Below, piece by piece: positions 15,206 through 20,734 of a stretch of 20,734 nucleotides of DNA (position 1 is the stretch's first letter; every line of letters starts with the position of its first letter). The notes under the pieces were generated by a model, which did no database searches, was not told the origin of the DNA, and was given only the letters and a program-made list of their open reading frames with translations. This stretch comes from JBDNFP01 sp041689775 (GTDB lineage: Bacteria > Bacteroidota > Bacteroidia > Cytophagales > Spirosomataceae), in assembly GCA_041689775.1 (NCBI GenBank), contig JBDNFP010000090.1, positions 1-20,734 on the forward strand, written 5' to 3'. Position numbers and translations under genes: made by a program.

Positions 15206-18200
15206 TTAAAAAGTTACGGTAATACCTCCTGAAATGACTTTTGCGATGGGGTAAGCAATGATGCCACGTTGGTTGGCGTCGCGCTCCGGATCACCGTCTC
15301 TGAATTTAGTAAATGTCAAAAGGTTTTGTCCATTCACGAACAGGCGAAGCTTGCTGAGGCCCACTTTCTTAATCAGCTCATTGGGCATGGTGTAGCCCAG
15401 CTGAATATTTTTCAGGCGCAGGTACGACAAATCCTGCAACCAAAAGTCGGAGAAAATGAAGTTTTGCGGGTATCCGTTGGCCGTGGTGAGGCGGGGTAGG
15501 GAAGCATTCGGGTTTTCGGGCGTCCAGGAGTCGGTCAGCCAATCGCGGGTAACCCCCGCTCCATTTTTGTAGGGCTGCGACAGGTTCGAGGTTAGGTTAG
15601 TACTAACTCCTTCGACACCCTGAAAAAATATTGCCAGATCAAAACCTTTGTAGTCGCCGCCGCCGGTAAAGCTGTACGTATAGCGGGGTACGGAGCGTCC
15701 GACCACCACGCGGTCGTTGTTGTCGATAACCTGATCGCCATTCTGATCCTTATAACGTAGGTCGCCGGGATTGGTTACCCTGTTTTGGAAAGGTGCGTTC
15801 TTGATATCGTCGGCATTCTGGAAGATGCCGATGGTTTCGAGGCCAAAGAAGGAGTTAAGCGGAAAATCTTCCTGCGTGATGCGACGGCCACCATCGTTAA
15901 AAATGATTTCGCCATTCGTATTTTCAACCAGGTTTGTAAGGTAGGTTACGTTAGTTCCGACATTGTAGTTTACTTTACCGATGCGGTTGCGGTAGCCCAA
16001 GGTTACCTCGGCACCTTTATTTGATACCGAGCCTACGTTACGCAGCGGCCCGCCCAGGTTTCCAACTTGCCCCGGCAGGTTGACCCTCGCCAGAATGTCA
16101 TCCGTAGTTTTGCTGAAAAGGTCTACCTCGAAGGTCAGTTTGTTGTTGAAAAAGCCACCATCCAATCCAATGTTGGCCGTTGTGGTGGTTTCCCAGGTTA
16201 CGTTCGGGTCGGCTAGTTGGGTTACGGCAGCTCCACTCACGAGGGCATTGTTGAAGTTGTAATTGGTTCCCAAGGTAATGGCGTTGATGTAGCTAAACAG
16301 CGGAATGTTCTGGTTGCCCAACTGCCCCCAGCTAGCGCGTAGTTTTAGGTTGGAAATGGCCTGTACATCTTTCAAGAACTCCTCTTCGTTGATCCGCCAG
16401 CCTACTGATACCGATGGGAAAAAGCCCCAGCGTTTGTCGGGTGCGAAGCGCGAAGACCCATCGTAGCGGAAGTTGGTTTCGAAGAGGTACTTGTCGTTAA
16501 AAATGTAGTTAACCCGGCCAAAATAGGACATAATACGCGACCGGCTGGAAGTTCCTCCCACCACCGGGTTGATGGTACCGCCGTTTAGCTCGGTGATCTC
16601 GTTGCCGAGGTACCCCTGATTGCTGGCGTTGAAGTTAGCATTGGAGAAATACTCCACGCTGGTACCCAACAGCAAATTGAGGTAGTGCTTTTCGGCCAAC
16701 ATCTTTTCCCAACCGAGGGTCTGGAAATTTGTGAAGTTGAAGGTTTCAAAGCCGTTTTGCCGTACGCCTCGGGCCGGAATATTACCCATGGGTGCCTGCA
16801 AACCGGTTTTGGGGTGGGTAAGCAGAATGACGGGGTAGTTGTATTTCTCCGACGAGAAACTTACGTTGGGTGCTGCTGTAATTTTGTACGTGATACCTAG
16901 GGGTAAGTTGACCTGTGCGTACAGATTTAGGATAGTACGGAGCTGCTTGTTCATGCGGTCGCCTTCAAACGACAGCGCGTAGGGATTGCGGTAGAAGTTG
17001 TGTCCCGGTACCCTGATCCACTGATCGGCGTAGGAGCCATCGGCAGCAATGGCGGTCTGCATAGGCAGTCCCCGGTAGGTAAGGCCCATGATCCCCCCTT
17101 CGCCGTTGCCTTCGTCGGCACTGTACGCGCTTTCCCGGTCTCGGGAGAAAGTGCCTAGCAAACTACTGCCTATTTTGAGCCATTTGGTAATGTCCGAGTC
17201 GATACTGGTATTGAGGGTATAGCGGTTGGCGTTGGTATTGGGCATGATTCCCTTCTGATCCAGGTAGCCCAGCGACACGGAGTAGGAGGTTTTGTCACTG
17301 CCGCCGGCAATGCGCAAATTATGCTGCTGAATGGGGGCCGGCCGGAACATAACATCCCACCAATTGGTGTTTGAGTAAATGAAAGGGTCGGTGCCGTTGC
17401 GGTATTCTTCGATTATCGCTGGCGTATATTCCGGTTGACGACCCTCGTTGATAAGCGCCCGGTTTTTGCCTTCCATATAGTCAAGTGTATTCCAGACAAC
17501 ATTTTGGGGCAAACGAGTTACCGTTTGGCTACCGTAATAGCCGTTATAGTCAACCGTGACCTTTTTGTTCCGCTGACCAGACTTGGTTTTTACCAATACT
17601 ACCCCGTTTTGGGCGCGGCTACCGTAGATAGCGGCCGAGGCCGCGTCTTTCAATACTGTGATACTTTCGATGTCGTTGGGGTTGACGTCGGAGAGCGGAA
17701 ATTCGATACCGTCCACGAGCACTAAGGGTGCCGAGCCTGAGAAGTAGGAGTTGGCGCCCCGAATGGTGATAGAAGCTCCGTCGTCGCCGGGCCGCCCCTT
17801 GTTCATGTTGACAAATACACCCGGCAGACCTTGTAGAGCCTGGCTAGAATTAGTAATAGGACGGTCGGCCAGAAACTTGGCGTCAAGCGTGGCCACAGAG
17901 CCCGTAAGGTTTACTTTTTTCTGGGTACCGTAGCCTACTACTACTACCTCTTCGAGGCTTTTGTCTTCGGGAACCATCGAAACCTGAATTGAGGAGCGAT
18001 TTCCGGGAACGATTTCTTTGCTTTGGTATCCCACAAAACTAAACACAAGTATTGACTCAGAATCAGGCACATCCAATTGGAAATCGCCCTCGCCATTGGT
18101 GGTAGTGCCACGCGTAGTGCCTTTGAGTACCACACTCACTCCCGGAAGACCCGCGCTGGTTTCGTCTAATACTCGGCCATTGAGAAGTTGCTTTGGTACC

Positions 18201-18607
18201 ACTACCGGAATCTCATAGATCCAAGAGGTGAACTTGGACGCATTGGTAAGGGCGGATGATAGAATAATTTTCTGCCCACTGAGCTCATACTTGATTTTTA
18301 ACGGTTTCAGAAGGTTTTCCAGTACCTCGCTGAGGGTGACGTTGCTTTTCTGAATAGAAACTTTTTGGGTGGATTCAACCACCTTGGAGCTGTATACAAA
18401 ACGTACATCCGTTGCTTTTTCGATTTCAATCAGTACCTTCTTTATTTCCTGATTGGTGACTTGTAGGCTAAGCCTTTTGTTAAGGTACTCTTGTGCCCTG
18501 GATGTGTGGGCGTAAGAAACGCCTACCATCAGTAGCAATACTAAACTTTGGGTGAGGGAAAACTTCATGAGTTTAATCCAAAATTGTCTGGGTACGTGTT
18601 TTTTCAT
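15206..18607 (-). CDS. SusC-like TonB-dependent transporter with STN signalling domain, locus 2
   Basis: This 1133-residue outer-membrane transporter is predicted to work with SusD2 and to signal to FecR2. The N-terminus (MKKHVPRQFWIKLMKFSLTQ, then a hydrophobic stretch to about residue 33) is the long signal-peptide style common in Cytophagales; a second in-frame Met at residue 14 is an alternative start. An STN domain spans about 44-118, and a carboxypeptidase-regulatory-like domain about 141-211 (GRVLDETSAGLPGVSVVLKG). The TonB-box region EEVVVVGYG lies at 219-227 and the plug at about 230-345 (VLKDAASAAIYGSRAQNGVV). The barrel ends with a terminal phenylalanine (GGITVTF), which is typical of outer-membrane proteins. 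Unlike SusC1 it has only a short linker after STN. It lies 192 bases after fecR2, in a leader with two hairpins. Confidence 0.96.
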   Translation of the reverse strand: MKKHVPRQFWIKLMKFSLTQSLVLLLMVGVSYAHTSRAQEYLNKRLSLQVTNQEIKKVLIEIEKATDVRFVYSSKVVESTQKVSIQKSNVTLSEVLENLLKPLKIKYELSGQKIILSSALTNASKFTSWIYEIPVVVPKQLLNGRVLDETSAGLPGVSVVLKGTTRGTTTNGEGDFQLDVPDSESILVFSFVGYQSKEIVPGNRSSIQVSMVPEDKSLEEVVVVGYGTQKKVNLTGSVATLDAKFLADRPITNSSQALQGLPGVFVNMNKGRPGDDGASITIRGANSYFSGSAPLVLVDGIEFPLSDVNPNDIESITVLKDAASAAIYGSRAQNGVVLVKTKSGQRNKKVTVDYNGYYGSQTVTRLPQNVVWNTLDYMEGKNRALINEGRQPEYTPAIIEEYRNGTDPFIYSNTNWWDVMFRPAPIQQHNLRIAGGSDKTSYSVSLGYLDQKGIMPNTNANRYTLNTSIDSDITKWLKIGSSLLGTFSRDRESAYSADEGNGEGGIMGLTYRGLPMQTAIAADGSYADQWIRVPGHNFYRNPYALSFEGDRMNKQLRTILNLYAQVNLPLGITYKITAAPNVSFSSEKYNYPVILLTHPKTGLQAPMGNIPARGVRQNGFETFNFTNFQTLGWEKMLAEKHYLNLLLGTSVEYFSNANFNASNQGYLGNEITELNGGTINPVVGGTSSRSRIMSYFGRVNYIFNDKYLFETNFRYDGSSRFAPDKRWGFFPSVSVGWRINEEEFLKDVQAISNLKLRASWGQLGNQNIPLFSYINAITLGTNYNFNNALVSGAAVTQLADPNVTWETTTTANIGLDGGFFNNKLTFEVDLFSKTTDDILARVNLPGQVGNLGGPLRNVGSVSNKGAEVTLGYRNRIGKVNYNVGTNVTYLTNLVENTNGEIIFNDGGRRITQEDFPLNSFFGLETIGIFQNADDIKNAPFQNRVTNPGDLRYKDQNGDQVIDNNDRVVVGRSVPRYTYSFTGGGDYKGFDLAIFFQGVEGVSTNLTSNLSQPYKNGAGVTRDWLTDSWTPENPNASLPRLTTANGYPQNFIFSDFWLQDLSYLRLKNIQLGYTMPNELIKKVGLSKLRLFVNGQNLLTFTKFRDGDPERDANQRGIIAYPIAKVISGGITVTF

Positions 18608-18650
18608 AGTTTTGTTAAAGGTTAATGGTTCTTTTTGAGGAACTTAATTA

Positions 18651-18686
18651 TACCGGGAAGTAACTTTGGCGAGCGAACTCCCGGTA
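18651..18686 (-). other. Leader hairpin A upstream of susC2
   Basis: An 8-bp stem, TACCGGGA (18651-18658) with TCCCGGTA (18679-18686), encloses a 20-base loop. It lies 44 bases upstream of the susC2 start, between fecR2 and susC2, and would form in the 5' leader of the susC2-susD2 message. No U-tract follows on either strand. Confidence 0.6.
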
Positions 18687-18695
18687 GTGTAGCCT

Positions 18696-18722
18696 ATCGG
18701 CAGTGGCTTAGCTACTGCCGAT
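18696..18722. terminator. Leader hairpin B between fecR2 and susC2, terminator-like on the plus strand
   Basis: A perfect 9-bp stem, ATCGGCAGT (18696-18704) with ACTGCCGAT (18714-18722), has a 9-base loop. Read on the plus strand it runs straight into TTTTTGTTT, the form of a rho-independent terminator, although no plus-strand gene precedes it. For the minus-strand operon it lacks a U-tract and instead lies 78 bases past the fecR2 stop codon. It could stop antisense RNA, mark an RNA processing point that separates regulator from transporter mRNA, or end an unannotated small RNA. Confidence 0.6.
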
Positions 18723-18745
18723 TTTTGTTTGTATACAATGGATCA

Positions 18746-18770
18746 TAGGGGTAGGGTTTAGGAATAGGTT
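18746..18770. repeat. TTAGG-rich degenerate repeat, copy 3
   Basis: The stretch taggggtagggtttaggaatagg resembles the repeats at 6211-6250 and 11599-11630. It lies in the fecR2-susC2 intergenic region, just upstream of the two leader hairpins on the coding strand. The match is shorter and more degenerate than the other two. Confidence 0.4.
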
Positions 18771-18799
18771 CATGGTATTTATAGTCAAACAATACATCA

Positions 18800-19900
18800 T
18801 CACGGACAACCTTTACCACTGATTATGATTTGTCCATCCACAATCTGGTAGCTGGCTGCCACAGTTTTACACAGCATATCGAGTTTTTGGTATAGCGATT
18901 CGTCACCCAATGTAGCGGTTACCTTACAGGGGTGTAGACTTTGCTCGTCAAATTGGATAGCGATGCCATAGCTCCGTTCGAGATCATGCAAGATGACCGG
19001 TAGGGCTACTTCTTCATAGCGGGACTCTACCTCAGCTGAAAGCTTCGAAACAACGGTCGGGTTGGCTACGAGTGTTTTGGTTAAGTGCTGCTTGTCTTTC
19101 TCGAATATTGCCGCCTGATTAGCCGTAAGAATCAAGCCGTTCGCCTTTTTGCTGTTCACTCCTTTACCCACTCCGGCCCGATACACGGATACCTTGCCGG
19201 AAAGTACTTGCACGGTGAATTTTCGATCTTTATGGTAGGCACGGACAACGAATTTTGTGCCGAGTACCCTCGTGATCATGTCTTCTGAATGTACCAAAAA
19301 GGGTAGGCCGCGGTGCGTTACCGAAAAGCTTGCTTCACCGCGCAGGAATACCACCCTAGCGGTATCAGAAAACTGCATTGGGTAGTTAAGGCTACTATTA
19401 GGACTAAGGACCACCTCGGTACTATCGCTGAGAAGAATACGCAAAGGCTGCTGGGTGGAGTTGTCAGTTTGGACCAATCCACTCTGAGTTTTTTCGGCGA
19501 GTAAACTAGTCGCCGTTTGCGTGGCAAGAGTGGGCCAAAAATACCAACTGACCCCTAGTACGGCTGTCAGTACAGCGGCTATCATGGCCCATCGGGTGTT
19601 CAGAGGGAAGCCGAAAACAGGTGATGTAGGTAGTTTTTGGGTTGGCTCAGCGGGGCTTTCAGCACTTCTGAGCAGGAAAGCTTGGACCTCCGCCCGGATT
19701 TCCCTCTCACTAAGTAACTCGCTAGGTACGTTTACGGCGCGTATGATCTTTTCGGCTTGCTTCATTTCCTCCGCTCGCCCCGGATACTTTTGTGGGAATG
19801 ATAGCCAGAATGTCTCCTGTTGGCTTTGTCCTTGCACCCAGTCCCGAAAATTTTCGTCCTGTACGAAGTCCTCGACGCTATATTCTTCGTATTGTTTCAT
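18800..19900 (-). CDS. FecR-type anti-sigma factor, locus 2
   Basis: This 366-residue single-pass inner-membrane protein is predicted to bind sigma 2 in the cytoplasm and to read the state of SusC2 from the periplasm. The cytoplasmic part (1-100) opens MKQYEEYSVEDFVQDENFRD. One membrane span lies at about 103-122 (RWAMIAAVLTAVLGVSWYFW). The FecR domain follows, with LLSDSTEVVLSPNSSLNYP and VVFLRGEASFSVTHRG. A C-terminal STN-like segment includes LPVILHDLERSYGIAIQFDE and ATLGDESLYQKLDMLC. The start is the ATG at 19900-19898, 45 bases after the sigma 2 stop codon. A cysteine pair near the C-terminus (MLCKTV and GKGCP) could be oxidised in the periplasm. The family assignment is firm; the partner is inferred from position. 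Confidence 0.93.
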   Translation of the reverse strand: MKQYEEYSVEDFVQDENFRDWVQGQSQQETFWLSFPQKYPGRAEEMKQAEKIIRAVNVPSELLSEREIRAEVQAFLLRSAESPAEPTQKLPTSPVFGFPLNTRWAMIAAVLTAVLGVSWYFWPTLATQTATSLLAEKTQSGLVQTDNSTQQPLRILLSDSTEVVLSPNSSLNYPMQFSDTARVVFLRGEASFSVTHRGLPFLVHSEDMITRVLGTKFVVRAYHKDRKFTVQVLSGKVSVYRAGVGKGVNSKKANGLILTANQAAIFEKDKQHLTKTLVANPTVVSKLSAEVESRYEEVALPVILHDLERSYGIAIQFDEQSLHPCKVTATLGDESLYQKLDMLCKTVAASYQIVDGQIIISGKGCP

Positions 19901-19945
19901 TGGTATAGAAGTGTCGTTTAATAGGATGATACCCTCAGTCCTGAA

Positions 19946-20536
19946 TTATACCCCCGTAAAAAGCATGAGCAGTAGCCCCACCGCCCAATTTTTGCGCAGG
20001 CTAGTTAGAGATTTCTGTAACAGGTTATACACCGACTGCCGGCCGAGCTGCATCACGTCGGCGATTTGCTCAAAGCTCAGATTCTGGTAGAAGCGCAAAT
20101 AAATTAATTCTTTTTGCCGGGCAGGGAGTTGGTTCATGACCTGTTCGAGCTTGCGAAGCTGATAAACCTCGTGCTCTTCCTCAATGAGCCGGAGGTCGGC
20201 TGAAAACTCCACCGAAAAAGTGTAGTCTTCCGAAATAGAGGTTGGACTCATCCGGTTTTTCTTGGAAAGTTCGCGGAGAATGCGGCTTTTCAGTACTACC
20301 AGCAGATAAGCCCGTACGTTTTCAACCGAACTAATCGTTTCCTGCATTTTCCAAAGACTCAGAAAAGTTTCTTGAATACAGTCCTTGACAAAATCACGGT
20401 CAGCGTGTAGCCGCATACCCCAACTAAAAAGATCGGGGTAGAAGTTTTGCATCAGTTGGGCCAGGGCATAAATATCACCGGCTCGGTATTCGTGCCATAA
20501 ACGTTGGGCTTCTTCACCTGCTAGTCGTCGGGTCAT
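19946..20536 (-). CDS. ECF RNA polymerase sigma factor, locus 2
   Basis: This 196-residue ECF sigma-70 factor heads locus 2 and is predicted to activate susC2-susD2 when FecR2 lets it go. Region 2 spans about 20-95 (ALAQLMQNFYPDLFSWGMRL, DFVKDCIQETFLSLWKMQE, VRAYLLVVLKSRILREL). Region 4 spans about 130-183 (LPARQKELIYLRFYQNLSF, EQIADVMQLGRQSVYNLLQK). The spacer between them is acidic. The C-terminus is the hydrophobic tail AVGLLLMLFTGV, like the tail on sigma 1 although the bodies of the two proteins differ. The ATG at 20536-20534 faces an A+T-rich region shared with a possible plus-strand gene at the window edge. Confidence 0.95.
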   Translation of the reverse strand: MTRRLAGEEAQRLWHEYRAGDIYALAQLMQNFYPDLFSWGMRLHADRDFVKDCIQETFLSLWKMQETISSVENVRAYLLVVLKSRILRELSKKNRMSPTSISEDYTFSVEFSADLRLIEEEHEVYQLRKLEQVMNQLPARQKELIYLRFYQNLSFEQIADVMQLGRQSVYNLLQKSLTSLRKNWAVGLLLMLFTGV

Positions 20537-20654
20537 TCTATTGTGCAGCTTGGGTTTATAGCAATGAGCCCGATAATTGAAAAATATAACCTAGCTTAGT
20601 AACGATTAAAAAATAACTTGGTAAAATTGCTTTTCACCTCACGACTAACTTACA

Positions 20655-20734
20655 TTGATCAGCGAAGACGAAATCAGATATTACAGTCAACTGGACGAGC
20701 GCCAGCAGCGGGTTTTCCTCGGCTTGAAAGCCAA
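20655..20734 (+). CDS. Possible N-terminus of an ISAzo13-like transposase, cut by the window edge
   Basis: This is the only plausible plus-strand gene. An open frame from TTG at 20655 (an in-frame TAA lies at 20646-20648, and no ATG is present) runs to the window end and reads ISEDEIRYYSQLDERQQRVF, followed by LGLKA. The pattern 'L-DER-xxR-(hydrophobic)-x-x-x-A' recalls the opening of ISAzo13-family transposases as I remember them, where it precedes a helix-turn-helix. Only 26 codons are visible, with no terminal inverted repeat to confirm an insertion sequence. The call is therefore a guess from family resemblance. Divergent orientation from sigma 2 means the 118 bases between them would carry both promoters or an element end. 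Confidence 0.35.
   Translation, partial: MISEDEIRYYSQLDERQQRVFLGLKA

Noticed and set aside
19521..20090. 189-codon plus-strand frame overlapping fecR2 and sigma 2
   Set aside because: It is serine- and cysteine-rich, spans two real genes and their gap on the other strand, and has no recognisable domain.
1..20734. CRISPR arrays, tRNA or rRNA genes
   Set aside because: No regularly spaced direct repeats, cloverleaf or rRNA-like sequence was seen on either strand.

Overview
The window looks like a chromosome segment from a Bacteroidota member, most likely order Cytophagales (Spirosoma/Dyadobacter-like). The evidence is two complete ECF sigma / FecR anti-sigma / SusC / SusD sets, a PVC-type CxxCH cytochrome fusion protein typical of this group and of Planctomycetes, and starts without clear Shine-Dalgarno sites. 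The genus is inferred from gene style, not proven. Every confident gene lies on the minus strand, so transcription runs from right to left.

Left edge (1-2191): an A+T-rich accessory patch. Bases 481-540 hold 22 G/C of 60, against 40 of 60 at 10681-10740. It carries a NACHT-type P-loop ATPase that stops just after its conserved FHHRSVREY motif, with no sensor domain. Beside it is a type II toxin-antitoxin locus. The HTH antitoxin is intact, but the HigB/Gp49-like toxin is broken by a stop codon, a one-base frameshift and an insertion of about 16 bp. I read this as the remains of a defence or mobile patch.

Middle (2308-6580): a small orphan lipoprotein gene, then a 1058-residue secreted redox fusion protein (SGNH-like, PVC beta-propeller, helical repeat region, cytochrome c) that closes with a clear terminator.

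Right two thirds (6581-20536): two nutrient-uptake loci in tandem. Locus 1 is sigma (13319-12669), FecR (12612-11599), SusC (11593-8111) and SusD (8083-6581). Locus 2 is sigma (20536-19946), FecR (19900-18800), SusC (18607-15206) and SusD (15194-13692). Both SusC proteins keep an N-terminal STN signalling domain. Each locus is therefore predicted to sense its own substrate: the loaded SusC/SusD transporter signals to the inner-membrane FecR, which releases the sigma factor. The substrates cannot be read from the sequence and no glycosidase is present.

The last 80 bases on the plus strand may be the start of a transposase gene cut by the window edge. Other notable features are TTAGG-rich repeats before three genes, a two-hairpin leader before the second susC, short hydrophobic tails on both sigma factors, and a GA-dinucleotide run inside susC1.
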